Below are positions 47,275-56,596 of a stretch of 64,000 nucleotides of DNA, one piece after another (position 1 is the stretch's first letter; every line of letters begins with the position of its first letter). The notes beneath the pieces are model-generated. The model was not told where the DNA came from. It saw only the letters and a list, made by a program, of their open reading frames with translations, and searched no databases. The translations under genes and the position numbers were made by a program. The stretch is taken from the NCBI RefSeq assembly GCF_038630985.1, contig NZ_CP152049.1, positions 562,001 through 626,000 of the forward strand, read 5' to 3'. Source of the stretch: Paenibacillus sp. FSL H8-0548. Its GTDB lineage: Bacteria > Bacillota > Bacilli > Paenibacillales > Paenibacillaceae.

Positions 47275-48705
47275 ATGAGCGTATCGATTCTAGAAGCAGC
47301 CCAGGTCGGACCATCAGACAGGCAGCTGGCTTGGCAACAGACGGAGTTTTACGGATTTATCCATTTCACGGTCAACACCTTCACAGACCGAGAATGGGGG
47401 GATGGTCAGGAAGATCCGACGATCTTCGATCCGACGGATCTGGATGCGCGTCAATGGGTAGATGCCTGTGTATCCGCGGGAATGAAAGGATCGATCCTCA
47501 CCTGCAAGCACCATGACGGATTCTGCCTCTGGCCTAGCAAATATACGACACATTCTGTCGCAAGCAGCCCTTGGCTTGGGGGCCAAGGAGATCTGGTGAA
47601 AGAAGTCGCTGCGGCGTGCCGCGCGGCGGGGATCAAGTTCGGCGTCTACCTATCCCCTTGGGATCGGCATGAAGCGAGTTACGGCGATTCAGAGCGGTAC
47701 AACTCCTTCTTCATCAACCAACTGACGGAGCTGCTAACGGGATACGGCGAGTTGTTCTGCGTATGGTTTGACGGCGCATGCGGAGAAGGACCTAATGGCA
47801 AGCGGCAAGTTTACGACTGGGATGCCTACTATGCCGTCATCCGTCAGTTACAACCTGGAGCCGTCATCTCCGTCTGCGGGCCCGATGTGCGTTGGTGCGG
47901 CAACGAAGGCGGCCATACCCGGGAGCGCGAGTGGAGCGTGGTGCCAGCCACGATGCAGGACAACGAGAAGATTCAGTCGGAATCCCAACAGGAGGATGAC
48001 GGTGAATTCGCTCGCCGGGTCGGATCGCGAGACGAAGACTTGGGAAGCAGGTCCGTTCTGGCGGGAGCGGACCACGTCGTCTGGTACCCGGCTGAGGTGA
48101 ATACGTCGATAAGGCCGGGCTGGTTCTATCATGCGTACGAAGACAACAAAGTGAAATCTCTGGAAGAACTGCAAGACGTTTATGAACGAGCGGTGGGAGG
48201 GAACGCGACATTCCTGCTGAACTTACCGCCGGATCGAAGAGGACTAATTCACGAGAACGACGTTGCCCGAATGAAGGCATTTGGCGATTGGTTGAAGTCC
48301 TATTATGGAACTAATGCTGCTTTGGATGCACTTGCGATAACCTTCGACGAGGCGGAAGGTGGGCACGGTCCGGACAAAGCGGTAGATGGCCGGAGAGATA
48401 CTTATTGGTGTCCTTCAGAAGAGCATGATGAGGTGGTATTGGAACTGGATTTTGGCCGCAGTATCACGTACGACCGCGTGGTTTTAATGGAATGGATTCA
48501 AGCTGGACAACGAATTGAAGCTTTCCTTCTCGAATGCGAGGATCAGGAAGGTTGGAAAACAATCTATGAGGGGCACCTCGTGGGTTATAAGAAGATTTGC
48601 CGTTTGAAGCAGCCGGTTATCGGTTTTAAGTTGCGAGTACGCATCACAGAATCACGTTTGAAGCCGACGCTGATGTCGGTGGAGGTTTATGAAGCGAAAG
48701 ACTAG
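47275..48705 (+). CDS. GH29 alpha-L-fucosidase
   Basis: A 476-residue enzyme without signal peptide. The barrel has WQQTEFYGFIHFTVNTFTDR, SILTCKHHDGFCLWPSKYT, GIKFGVYLSPWDRHE and the nucleophile Asp in CVWFDGACG, all typical of GH29. The last about 120 residues form a discoidin-like module (PDKAVDGRRDTYWCPSEEHD). ATG 47275 follows AAAGGAAAAGAG; an in-frame upstream TTG at 47221 has no site. It would release L-fucose, or a similar residue, from imported oligosaccharides. A pseudogene separates it from the main operon, so it may have its own promoter near 47200-47260. Confidence 0.9.
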   Translation: MSVSILEAAQVGPSDRQLAWQQTEFYGFIHFTVNTFTDREWGDGQEDPTIFDPTDLDARQWVDACVSAGMKGSILTCKHHDGFCLWPSKYTTHSVASSPWLGGQGDLVKEVAAACRAAGIKFGVYLSPWDRHEASYGDSERYNSFFINQLTELLTGYGELFCVWFDGACGEGPNGKRQVYDWDAYYAVIRQLQPGAVISVCGPDVRWCGNEGGHTREREWSVVPATMQDNEKIQSESQQEDDGEFARRVGSRDEDLGSRSVLAGADHVVWYPAEVNTSIRPGWFYHAYEDNKVKSLEELQDVYERAVGGNATFLLNLPPDRRGLIHENDVARMKAFGDWLKSYYGTNAALDALAITFDEAEGGHGPDKAVDGRRDTYWCPSEEHDEVVLELDFGRSITYDRVVLMEWIQAGQRIEAFLLECEDQEGWKTIYEGHLVGYKKICRLKQPVIGFKLRVRITESRLKPTLMSVEVYEAKD

Positions 48706-48754
48706 CACCTGTAGTACTCGTTAACATGAGAGCACGACTTGAGTTGAGCTATTG

Positions 48755-48808
48755 AACGCCGTAAGGCACAATTTCCAGAGTATCCAGGAGATTGTGCCTT
48801 ACGGCGTT
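48755..48808. repeat. Perfect 18-bp inverted repeat after the fucosidase gene
   Basis: AACGCCGTAAGGCACAAT and ATTGTGCCTTACGGCGTT are exact complements around an 18-base loop. There is no T run, so it is not a standard terminator, though it may still stop polymerase or protect the transcript end. Confidence 0.85.
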
Positions 48809-48892
48809 CTGCAACCGATGCAGAATTGATGAGCTTTCGCCCCTCGATATTAATAGTGCATCGATTATTTATTATGACATTGGTGGGCAATA

Positions 48893-49088
48893 GCTACAGG
48901 GGTGAATCGTTCGATAAGTGACGAATATCGCTCTTATCTTGCAGTGGAAATTATTTATATCTATCCCAAAGAAGACTTGCATTACGACTATCGAAGGGCA
49001 GATGGAAGTCAAGGCCTCGTGCAGAGATCAGTCGGGTTGAACGGTTGGAGAATGCCTGGGTCCGTCTGGTGTTTGCTGACTTGAGAAG
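48893..49088 (+). pseudogene. Degenerate small gene, unknown
   Basis: One frame reads NRSISDEYRSYLAVEIIYIY then PKEDLHYDYRRADGSQGLV. After an apparent frameshift near 49020 another frame continues AEISRVERLENAWVRLVFAD and LRR stop. Both halves look coding. No family is recognised. Confidence 0.35.
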
Positions 49089-49165
49089 GTAAGGCGATGG
49101 GTACCAGTGTATTTAGGTAGCCACCTTTTTATTTAACCAATACTATTTCGCAAGTCGAGGTATTA

Positions 49166-49486
49166 ATAAATAGATATTATGTTTGTGCACTCGAGGCAAT
49201 GCAACGGCTAGTGGCCGGAGGCGCATGTGATAGTTTGGATAGAACCGATGATTTTATTGCATATGCTTCAACTGGGAATGATTATTTGGATTACGGCATC
49301 GTAATGAGAAAGACGATCGACCGAAATTTGTTTTATCGGGTATTCTCGGATATTAAGGAGTCGGATGAGCAGTTTCTCGAAGTAATGAGCCGGAACAGTC
49401 AATTGCCGGTTGCCGATGCCATTCATAGCAATTATAGCTTGGAACCCCGTTTTCCTATAATAATCCCGACAGCGATAGCAAGCTGA
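49166..49486 (+). pseudogene. DUF4303-like protein, 5' end lost
   Basis: The frame gives RYYVCALEAMQRLVAGGACD, then DDFIAYASTGNDYLDYGIVM and RKTIDRNLFYRVFSDIKESD. It resembles the C-terminal half of DUF4303-type proteins, small cytoplasmic proteins often found near contact-dependent or immunity genes. ATG 49199 lacks a ribosome site, and the coding look extends upstream of it without a start, so I treat it as truncated. A real terminator follows at 49599. Confidence 0.4.
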
Positions 49487-49598
49487 TAGGAGACAGGGAT
49501 CGACGGCTGGAGCGTTTGGAGTTCGGATAGCGGGGATCCGGTCCCGGTAGGCGACTACTAAAGTCTGAAAAGATAAGAGTAGTATGTAAATTTTGAAT

Positions 49599-49639
49599 AC
49601 ATCGCATTGTAGGTCATACCTCGGTGCGATGTTTTTTTA
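49599..49639 (+). terminator. Rho-independent terminator
   Basis: ACATCGCA and TGCGATGT form a perfect 8-bp stem followed by TTTTTTT. It once served the gene now degraded upstream. Confidence 0.88.
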
Positions 49640-49713
49640 TTGTATAGGAAACTATGGATTCTCTGAAGCTGTTAATAACGATGCTGCTCCAGCAGCCGGA
49701 GAGGAGACAACGA

Positions 49714-49905
49714 AAGCTAACGGAAACCAGAGACGCTAAAGTGCCATTTTTGGTTAGCGTCACATTTTAACGGAAGTGGGAGACGCTATTACGCAGAAAT
49801 GAAGCGATATCGTGTATCTTTTGTACAAATAGAGGCCCGTGTTTCCGTTACAATCTTGAAACGACATATATAGGCGATTTAGTGTCTGTGGTTTCCGTTA
49901 GAAGT
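49714..49905. repeat. Cluster of TAACGGAAAC boxes in inverted pairs
   Basis: Four related boxes are present: CTAACGGAAACCAGAGACGCT (plus; shown here only as a 20-base core TAACGGAAACCAGAGACGCT) near 49718, TTAACGGAAGTGGGAGACGC near 49776, and two on the minus strand near 49848 and 49890 (seen as GTTTCCGTTA). Two point right and two left, so the block could fold into a large stem. Nothing here codes. It resembles a dispersed intergenic repeat. Confidence 0.6.
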
Positions 49906-49929
49906 GTGAGCTGATGCGTCTGCGATGTC

Positions 49930-50276
49930 CAATCACCTGTAAGGGTGATTTTGTTCTGTTTAGAAGTTAACACGGAGTCAACATTTATTTGTTAAACATA
50001 CTTACAGATCACTTTGACTGAGCACCCGCTTGTATATCCGTATAAACGTTCAAATGGCTAACAACGCAATTGATTGACCGGCTCACGGGATAATCAACAA
50101 AAATGGTGCAAGGTGACCGCAACTGAAGTTGCCATCCATGTGCTGCTGTGAATCGTGGAAATCCATTAAGAATTCATTAAGATTTGATGATGTCAATGAT
50201 GTTAGAATGATAAACGACATTTGGTAAGTAACAAAAAATATTACTAAAATTGGACTACCAAAAAGGAGATTACTTA
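49930..50276 (+). promoter_or_regulatory. Leader and promoter region of the SLH-DUF4214 gene
   Basis: No gene is seen. The sequence becomes AT-rich from about 50160 and ends in AAAAAGGAGAT, a strong ribosome site eight bases before the ATG. I cannot fix the promoter. Confidence 0.4.
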
Positions 50277-52415
50277 ATGCTATTTACTATTAATCGTACA
50301 AAATGGCTCACTGTTGCGCTCGTTTCGTTGCTGTTGCTGAACATCTGCTCTCCATTCAATGTGGTGGCCGAGTCTTCGCAGCCGCAGGTAAGCCAAAAGG
50401 GATCTGCTGCTTCTGCCGAGCCCATAAACCAGCCACGCTATTTGGATGTACCAGATACAGCATGGTACGCAGAGGCGGTTAACACTTGGATTATGCTAGA
50501 AATTCTTAATCCAAAGCAAGGAGATAAGCTGAGTCCCCAGCTTGCTATGACACGCGGCGATTTTGCTAGGTTCCTTGCGACCTCACTAAGTCTGTCCCCC
50601 TCCAAAAGCGCCTCAACGTTTAAGGATATGCCTGTTGACGGCGAATTAACCGGATATGTTGCTGCCCTCCAAGATGCGGGGCTGGCGAAAGGTTACCCAG
50701 ATGGCACGTTCCGTCCGGACTTAAAGATTACAAGGGCTGAAGTGGCGAACTTGATTGTCACGGCCAAGAAGCTGAAGTCAGAGCCGCAAGTTGGTAGCGG
50801 GTTCCGTGATGTTCCGCAGAAAAGCTGGTATGCTGGCGCGGTAGGCGCCTTGTCGAAAGCAGGTATTGCGAACGGGAAAACGAAGGATAGCTTCGCTCCA
50901 AATGCAAATATTGTGCTGGCCGAAGGGATAACTCTGCTTTATCGCTCCTTCTTCAGTCCGTCTATCATTCAAGACATTGGCAATGACGGCACAATTAAGA
51001 TCGATGGCCATACCTATCGCGCGGGCGCATCGGTACAAGGCATTTTTCAACCGTCGAACAAAGCTGCTTTGCACAATGCGGCGATTCAGTTCACCTATGC
51101 GGAGGATACGATAACGTCTGTTGAAGGGCTAATTATTGGATACAAAGACGCATTAACCGGAATGGATGCACCAATCATATTTGATGCCAAAGGCAACACC
51201 GTCAACGGAACCGTAATCGTGGGCTCCAATCAGGTCGCATTGGCTCACTTGGAAGTTAAAGGGGATTTAAATTTGACCCCGGCAGTTCAGTCGGATTTCT
51301 TTGCCTTCAATGTGCTCGTTCAAGGCAAAACGGTTTTCCTGAAAGATAACGATCGTCCGAAATCACAGATCACAAATATATGGTTCGAGCATAGCGATCT
51401 CGGACAATTATATTTGTTTAACAGCGCTCTATTGAAAAAAGTTGATATCAATGCGGACAAGACGTCCCAATTAAGCTTCAAGTCAAAGGGAGAAGTCCGC
51501 ACCTTGGGAGTTACGAACATAGAAGACATCCAGCAACTTTATGTTTCATACTTTACCCGTCCTGCTGACCAATTGGGTCTTCAATTTTGGACAGACTCCA
51601 TTAATGATAATCCCGAAACTATTACGGCTGCAAACAGCTTCGCGGATAGTCCGGAATATAATGCTGTATTCGCCGGGCATAGTAGCGACCAAATTGTTGA
51701 CCAAATATATTTGAATGTATTCGGAAGACAACCAGACTCGGCAGGTCTTGCGTTTTGGGCGGGAGCAATTGCCGCAGGCACTGATACAGGCTCCGGAACC
51801 GTCGGCAATTCGGCTATTGATAGGAGTCCCTTGCAGCTTACTGTTGAAAACATACAGAGTACGGTTACGGCATCGGTGGATACCGAACTCAGTGCCGATA
51901 TTTCGACTACGTTTAGCACAGTTACCGTTCAGTCTGGCGTTAACTTGCAAGTTGCAAGTTCAACGCCAATCGATACGCTGAACATCGGTGATTCGGATAC
52001 GGCTGACGATACACCACCTGGCAGCACCTCCTTCACTGGCTCAGTGAACATCGCGCAGACGATCGTAAACAACAATGTCGGAGTAGTTAACCTGAATGTG
52101 CAGGGGACGATTGGGAATCTTCGGGTAACTGGAAGCAATCCGCAGATTGATTTGGGAGCAGGCACTTCTATCACTAATCTGATCATTCCATCGGGAGTAA
52201 ATCCTGCAACGATTTTCGCAAGTGTCGGTGACCTTTCTAGTGTGAGGGCAATCAACGGGCAATCAACGGCACCAACGCCAAACCCGAACCCGAACCCGAA
52301 CCCGAACCCAAGCCAAAGCCAAAGCCCGAGCCCGAGTCCGGAACCGAGCGAAAGCCCGAACCCGAACCAAAGTCCGGAACCGAGCCAAGGCCCGAACCCG
52401 AACCCTGCCGTCTAA
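50277..52415 (+). CDS. Surface protein with three SLH repeats and a DUF4214 domain
   Basis: A 712-residue secreted protein; ATG 50277 has AAAGGAG upstream, while ATG 50250 lies before that site. Signal peptide to about residue 31 (VVAES). Three SLH repeats follow (about 50-215: [50 protein letters not shown]), then an unassigned beta region, a DUF4214 helical domain (about 415-500: [20 protein letters not shown] and [20 protein letters not shown]), a repetitive beta part, and a Pro-Asn/Ser-Pro tail of about 45 residues. SLH binds secondary wall polymer, so the protein coats the cell. DUF4214 is common in S-layer and RTX-type proteins. The role is structural or adhesive by inference. Confidence 0.87.
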   Translation: MLFTINRTKWLTVALVSLLLLNICSPFNVVAESSQPQVSQKGSAASAEPINQPRYLDVPDTAWYAEAVNTWIMLEILNPKQGDKLSPQLAMTRGDFARFLATSLSLSPSKSASTFKDMPVDGELTGYVAALQDAGLAKGYPDGTFRPDLKITRAEVANLIVTAKKLKSEPQVGSGFRDVPQKSWYAGAVGALSKAGIANGKTKDSFAPNANIVLAEGITLLYRSFFSPSIIQDIGNDGTIKIDGHTYRAGASVQGIFQPSNKAALHNAAIQFTYAEDTITSVEGLIIGYKDALTGMDAPIIFDAKGNTVNGTVIVGSNQVALAHLEVKGDLNLTPAVQSDFFAFNVLVQGKTVFLKDNDRPKSQITNIWFEHSDLGQLYLFNSALLKKVDINADKTSQLSFKSKGEVRTLGVTNIEDIQQLYVSYFTRPADQLGLQFWTDSINDNPETITAANSFADSPEYNAVFAGHSSDQIVDQIYLNVFGRQPDSAGLAFWAGAIAAGTDTGSGTVGNSAIDRSPLQLTVENIQSTVTASVDTELSADISTTFSTVTVQSGVNLQVASSTPIDTLNIGDSDTADDTPPGSTSFTGSVNIAQTIVNNNVGVVNLNVQGTIGNLRVTGSNPQIDLGAGTSITNLIIPSGVNPATIFASVGDLSSVRAINGQSTAPTPNPNPNPNPNPSQSQSPSPSPEPSESPNPNQSPEPSQGPNPNPAV
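52275..52412 (+). repeat. Low-complexity CCGAACCCGAAC repeat encoding the Pro-Asn/Ser tail
   Basis: Six-base units of the CCGAAC and CCGAGC type alternate for about 135 bases, giving Pro-Asn and Pro-Ser/Glu/Gln pairs up to the stop codon. Copy number is likely to vary. Confidence 0.9.
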
Positions 52416-52578
52416 TCTTTGATCAGAATCGCGAGCAGGCGAAGAGTAAGAGCAGAGGGACATGTCAGACTCGGGTTCGAGGGCTGTGATAGGTGGATGG
52501 TTGATGACCTGCTGGAGCCCTCTTAGGTGGAATCTAAGCAGCTGATCACAAACGGACGGTATAGGTCGCAAATAGAGA

Positions 52579-52643
52579 ACGCGCCGCTTTTGTACAATCA
52601 TTGCCTACACTTGGGTTTGATTGTAAGAAAGCGGCGTTTTTTA
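52579..52643 (+). terminator. Rho-independent terminator
   Basis: A long stem (AACGCGCCGCTTTTGTACAA with its near-complement TTGTAAGAAAGCGGCGTT) is followed by TTTTTATTT. Some mispairs are present. Confidence 0.85.
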
Positions 52644-52766
52644 TTTCCAATATTGGTCTATCCATCGGAATCTGAATGCAAACAGGGGATCTTGTGCGAT
52701 CTAATTGTATTCCAAAAACATAATTAGTGAATTTATTCACATAGTGTTCAAATGACAACGCTAACT

Positions 52767-52817
52767 TTGTGATTTAAATCACAATGTCGACAGGTTTTAC
52801 GATCTATAATAAAGACA
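52767..52817 (+). promoter_or_regulatory. FNR/Rex-type palindrome and -10 box of the doxX promoter
   Basis: TTGTGATTTAAATCACAA (52767-52784) is a perfect 18-bp palindrome. It fits the Bacillus Fnr consensus TGTGA-N6-TCACA with central TA, and also Rex-like sites. TATAAT lies at 52805-52810. A start site about seven bases on, near 52817, puts the palindrome centre at -41.5, the classic position for a Crp/Fnr activator touching polymerase. No good -35 box exists, which also points to activator dependence. Confidence 0.72.
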
Positions 52818-52866
52818 TCAACAAGAAGCAATCAGCAATCGAAACTAAACGAGGACGGTGATCCCG

Positions 52867-52932
52867 ATGAATTTAAAACGATCTCAAATGTCGGAGAGAC
52901 TAAAGACAAGAAGTGTATGTTTTAAAATATAG
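52867..52932 (+). CDS. Possible 21-residue leader peptide before doxX
   Basis: ATG 52867 follows GAGGACGGTGAT and encodes MNLKRSQMSERLKTRSVCFK plus one residue. It sits between the FNR-type promoter and the doxX gene. It could be a leader peptide or the stump of a deleted gene. Confidence 0.3.
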   Translation: MNLKRSQMSERLKTRSVCFKI

Positions 52933-52997
52933 CAAAGTATATTCAGCTTAACATTCAACGTATTTAAAACTAATTATGAAGATAGGGAGTGAGCATC

Positions 52998-53540
52998 ATG
53001 TTAAAATTTTGGAGAGAGCATAGAATTGCTGGCATACTAGTCACTATTGTCCGTTTTGTAGTTGGGTTTGCATGGCTAAACGCTGGATGGCATAAAATTA
53101 CGGGAGCAACGCCTTTCGATGCAACGGGCTTCCTCAATGCAGCTGTAAACAACCCGGTACTTGATAAAGCTACAGGCGGGGCGGTTTACCCGACCTACAC
53201 TGCTTTTGTAGAAAACTTTGCAGTACCGAATGTGGGTTTAATTAACATCGCTATACCATGGGGAGAATTTTTTGTAGGACTTGGACTCATCCTTGGTACA
53301 TTAACGGTTACTGCCGCATTCTTCGGAGCTTTAATGAACTTCATGTTTATGTTCGCTGGCACGGTAAGCACTAACCCTTGGCTTCTGCTTCTTGGATTGA
53401 TTGTCATCTTCGCTGGTGCGAACGCTGGCCGCTTTGGATTAGATCGTTTCGTCCTTCCGCTTATGCACAAAGGTTTTGACCGTCTCTTCCATCGCAAACC
53501 GAAAAACCAGGCAACAGATGCGGGATTGTTAGCTAAATAA
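52998..53540 (+). CDS. DoxX-family membrane protein
   Basis: A 180-residue protein with four membrane segments and the DoxX look (IVRFVVGFAWLNAGWHKITG, GEFFVGLGLILGTLTVTAAF, MNFMFMFAGTVSTNPWLLLL). ATG 52998 lies eight bases after AGGGAG; GTG 52989 overlaps that site. DoxX proteins are linked to respiratory and thiol-redox functions. The redox-type operator upstream suggests induction when oxygen falls or NADH rises. Monocistronic. Confidence 0.88.
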   Translation: MLKFWREHRIAGILVTIVRFVVGFAWLNAGWHKITGATPFDATGFLNAAVNNPVLDKATGGAVYPTYTAFVENFAVPNVGLINIAIPWGEFFVGLGLILGTLTVTAAFFGALMNFMFMFAGTVSTNPWLLLLGLIVIFAGANAGRFGLDRFVLPLMHKGFDRLFHRKPKNQATDAGLLAK

Positions 53541-53570
53541 GCCTAATGTGAGAAAGATTTATTGGAACAA

Positions 53571-53612
53571 AAAAAGGACGATCAGGGGACAGCCTCTGCA
53601 TCGTCCTTTTGC
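53571..53612 (+). terminator. Terminator of the doxX gene
   Basis: AAAGGACGAT and ATCGTCCTTT form a perfect stem with A and T runs on both sides; bidirectional capacity. Confidence 0.88.
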
Positions 53613-53744
53613 TGTCGAGGCATAGGAATAAATATACTATAAGCAAAGAACCCATGATATAATATAAAAACGCTTTATTTGGAAGCCCATATATAAGTGG
53701 AAGGGTTAATTCGAATTGATAGGGAAGGCGATACGATTCTTTCG

Positions 53745-53840
53745 ATGTTATCAAACATCTGGATATTATTTGGTCTAGCCACCATCTCGCTCGCTATTTT
53801 TTTTGTTTACAATATGTATTATTTAATGAAAGATTGTTAA
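53745..53840 (+). CDS. Possible 31-residue single-span membrane peptide
   Basis: Encodes MLSNIWILFGLATISLAIFF then VYNMYYLMKDC. It is one hydrophobic helix with a short polar end, the typical form of small membrane proteins. GGGAAGG lies somewhat far (about 12 bases) upstream. It directly precedes the MFS gene and could be co-expressed with it. Confidence 0.35.
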   Translation: MLSNIWILFGLATISLAIFFVYNMYYLMKDC

Positions 53841-53899
53841 ACTATATGAGCTGGATAATCGATGAAATATACAGAGAATAAAGGAGTAGAATAAAGATA

Positions 53900-55147
53900 A
53901 TGGCATCAACCGAAGATCATGGAAAAAAGCATTGGAAACGAGATATTATCCTCTTTCTGAGTAGTCAGACACTCTCGCTATTTGGTTCCGCATTAGTTCA
54001 ATATGCGATTATGTGGCATATTACGCTAACTACAAAATCGGGTATGATGATGACACTATTTATCGTTTGTGGTTTTATCCCTACCTTTCTGTTATCGCCA
54101 TTTGCAGGTGTATGGGCGGATCGTTTCAACCGGAAATTTCTTATTATGATAGCTGATGCTATGATTGCCATCGTTACGCTGATTCTGGCTATTACATTAT
54201 TGCAGGGTTATGACGAGATATGGTTGTTGTTTGTTATTGCTGCAGTTCGCGCGCTTGGAGCGGGCATTCAAACGCCTGCAGTTGGGGCGATATTGCCCCA
54301 AATCGTACCCGAGGATAAGTTGACGAAGGTAAACGGAATAAACGGAAGTCTTCAAGCGCTCATGATGTTTGTAGCGCCAATCGTAAGTGCGACATTGCTT
54401 ACAATGGCAACAATCGAGGTCATTTTCTTTATCGATGTTGTCACAGCGGCGATAGCGATCTTTATATTATTTTTCTTTCTAAAAATACCTTTGCACAAGA
54501 AGGCGTCTGATAAGCAAACGACAAGCTATTTTGATGACTTTAAACAGGGCTTAAGCTACATTAATAACCATAGCTTTCTCAAAACCTTTTTTATTTTCTT
54601 CGCCTTTTTCTTTGTATTGATGGCACCGGCTGCATTTTTAACGCCACTGCAAGTGACACGCAGCTTTGGAGATGAATATTGGCGATTGACAGCCATTGAA
54701 ATTGCTTTTTCTATCGGTATGATGGCTGGTGGAGCTATTATTGCATCATGGGGCGGCTTCCGTAACAAAGTATATACGATGACTTTCGCTAGCTTGATTA
54801 TGGGCGTTTGTACGTTAGCTTTGGGAATTATACCTGTGTTTTGGATTTACTTAGCTATGATGGCTGTATTCGGCGTTGCGATACCACTCTTTAATACACC
54901 GACGACCGTCTTGCTGCAGGAGAAGGTAGATCCGGATTTCATGGGACGCATATTCGGTGTATTCGGTATGATATCGACTTCGATGATGCCAATCGGGATG
55001 CTCATATTCGGTCCGCTTTCGGATGTAATCGATATTGAATGGCTGCTTGTCGGAACAGGGTTGTTTATTGTGATACTGTCCATTTTCTTCATTCGTAACA
55101 AACGTTTGGTTGAAGCCGGAAAGCCGGTAATCAAGGAAGCGTCATAG
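53900..55147 (+). CDS. MFS transporter, probable drug or macrolide exporter
   Basis: A 415-residue protein with 12 predicted helices; the start SQTLSLFGSALVQYAIMWHI, the loop AGVWADRFNRKFLIMIADAM and FNTPTTVLLQEKVDPDFMGR are typical of the MefA/enterobactin-exporter-like MFS group. AAGGAG lies 13 bases before the ATG. Likely a proton-driven efflux pump. Substrate unknown. Confidence 0.87.
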   Translation: MASTEDHGKKHWKRDIILFLSSQTLSLFGSALVQYAIMWHITLTTKSGMMMTLFIVCGFIPTFLLSPFAGVWADRFNRKFLIMIADAMIAIVTLILAITLLQGYDEIWLLFVIAAVRALGAGIQTPAVGAILPQIVPEDKLTKVNGINGSLQALMMFVAPIVSATLLTMATIEVIFFIDVVTAAIAIFILFFFLKIPLHKKASDKQTTSYFDDFKQGLSYINNHSFLKTFFIFFAFFFVLMAPAAFLTPLQVTRSFGDEYWRLTAIEIAFSIGMMAGGAIIASWGGFRNKVYTMTFASLIMGVCTLALGIIPVFWIYLAMMAVFGVAIPLFNTPTTVLLQEKVDPDFMGRIFGVFGMISTSMMPIGMLIFGPLSDVIDIEWLLVGTGLFIVILSIFFIRNKRLVEAGKPVIKEAS

Positions 55148-55177
55148 CATTGTCATACAAATCTTGTTTGTGCTTAA

Positions 55178-55549
55178 TTCGACGGTGAGTATTATATTTT
55201 ACATTGGGACCATGCAAAATACATGAATCATAGCTTCCATCCGACCTGTATCGATACGGTATTTGAATTTATTTTAGCTGAAAGAAATATATACCCTGGG
55301 GAACAATTGACATGTGATTATGGAATTGTTGGAGTGGATGATTATTTGTATCTCTCTCAGGAATGGGATGAAATGGCGAGAGAAGCGTTTAAGTATTTCA
55401 ATAGTGTCGAACAACTGCTGAAACATTTAATCAAAAAGGAATATGCTGAAGAAGTAAAAGCAGTAGCCGCGGGACTTCTATCGTTACCATCCATTCTTAC
55501 TCTTTTCGTAGACAAGTCGGAAGAAGATGGTGAAGAAGACGAAGCATAA
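55178..55549 (+). pseudogene. SET-domain protein, N-terminal half missing
   Basis: The frame opens right after a stop (55175-55177) and at once gives EYYILHWDHAKYMNHSFHPT and GEQLTCDYG, the C-terminal SET motifs NHS-x-x-x-N and the pseudoknot region, then a helical tail ending in acidic residues. The SAM-binding N-terminal half (about 90 residues) is absent. ATG 55223 could only give a partial domain. The gene is therefore 5'-truncated. Confidence 0.7.
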
Positions 55550-55555
55550 CGGAAC

Positions 55556-55602
55556 GGGGCTGTCCCTAAAGTCATCGGAGGTGACTCAGGGTCAGCCTCT
55601 TG
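55556..55602 (+). terminator. Hairpin after the SET fragment
   Basis: GGCTGTCCCTAAAGTCA pairs with TGACTCAGGGTCAGCC with a few mispairs. There is only a weak T run. Confidence 0.6.
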
Positions 55603-55979
55603 CATAGTAAGAAAGATCGTAATTAAAACTTTTAGTAATATACTGCTAGTCAGACCAGTGTATTACGGGGCCAAACATAGTTATCTCCATCTCATTATGT
55701 GCTGTTTCTGTCGCACATATGAAGAAGGAGGCTTTTTTTTGGAAAAAGGTTAAGGGCATTTTTGGATGATCGTGCTTCGTCCTATTTCTATGTTGATTGA
55801 TATGAGCGTACGCTCGTATGCTTTGCGATTTATTTTGCACCCAATAAAAAAAGCCAGCAGCCCTCCCTTGGAACTGCCCCCAATTACACGAATGATTTAC
55901 TATTTTTCGTACTATATTATCTAAGGTAACTATTGTGAGATAGATGAAAAACAAAATATTAAAGGAGAGAGGAAAAGCC
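55603..55979. other. Spacer without a supported gene
   Basis: A 12-bp perfect palindrome GAGCGTACGCTC stands at 55804-55815. AAAGGAGAGAGG at 55963-55974 is the ribosome site of the broken gene that follows. I see no other structure. Confidence 0.35.
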
Positions 55980-56566
55980 ATATGGGATCGTAAAGAACTG
56001 AAACGAAAAGCCAAGGGGGTGCTGCGGACATCGTATTGGAAGGCATTTTTGGTGAGTATTATACTGGTATTTGTCGTGGGGGCGGTAGTCCTTCGACCTT
56101 AGACTTTAACTTTGGATCATCCGGCTCCTCCGGCATGGATGTGGATGGGGTAAATCTCGCGCCTTTCCTTGCTATCGCGATAATCGTTTTTATTGTTGTC
56201 TTTTTGTTCGCATTTGCGTTTCGTATCTTTCTCTGTTTTCCCCTTGAGGTCGGTTCGATGCGTTACTTCAAGCAATCTGCGGAACATGAGGTGAATCTAA
56301 ACCATTTAGGCTTTGCTTTTAATAAGCACAGGTATTTGGATATCGTGAAATCGATGTTATGGAGAGGTTTTCTGAACTTCTTATGATTTCTGCTCCTCAT
56401 CATCCCCGGAATCTTAAAATCCTACGCATACAGCATGGTGCCGTTCATATTGGTGGACAACCCCAACATTGGGTATAGACGAGTGGTGGATTTAAGCAAG
56501 CAAATGACCCCGAATGGGGCTAGGCTCAATCTGATATGCACGTTAAATGGATTCAGCCCCATTTGA
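55980..56566 (+). pseudogene. DUF975-family membrane protein, broken
   Basis: Reads WDRKELKRKAKGVLRTSYWK and AFLVSIILVFVVG in one frame, shifts near 56079 in a G run to GGSPSTLDFNFGSSGSSGMD and a long membrane helix, passes RIFLCFPLEVGSMRYF, hits TGA at 56384-56386 (natural residue Trp, in NFL-W-FLLLIIPG), and resumes FLLLIIPGILKSYAYSMVPF and DNPNIGYRRVVDLSKQMT. The start codon is ATA TGG instead of a normal start. Three separate lesions, so it is dead. DUF975 proteins are multi-span membrane proteins of unknown function. Confidence 0.8.
56513..56563 (+). terminator. Hairpin at the end of the DUF975 pseudogene
   Basis: AATGGGGCT (56513-56521) and AGCCCCATT (56555-56563) are perfect complements. 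There is no strong T run. Confidence 0.5.
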
Positions 56567-56596
56567 ATGTCTGGGACTGAATCGCCTGTTATTTAT

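Noticed and set aside
48755..48808. tRNA-like or IS end
   Set aside because: No cloverleaf can be drawn and no transposase or target duplication is visible nearby.
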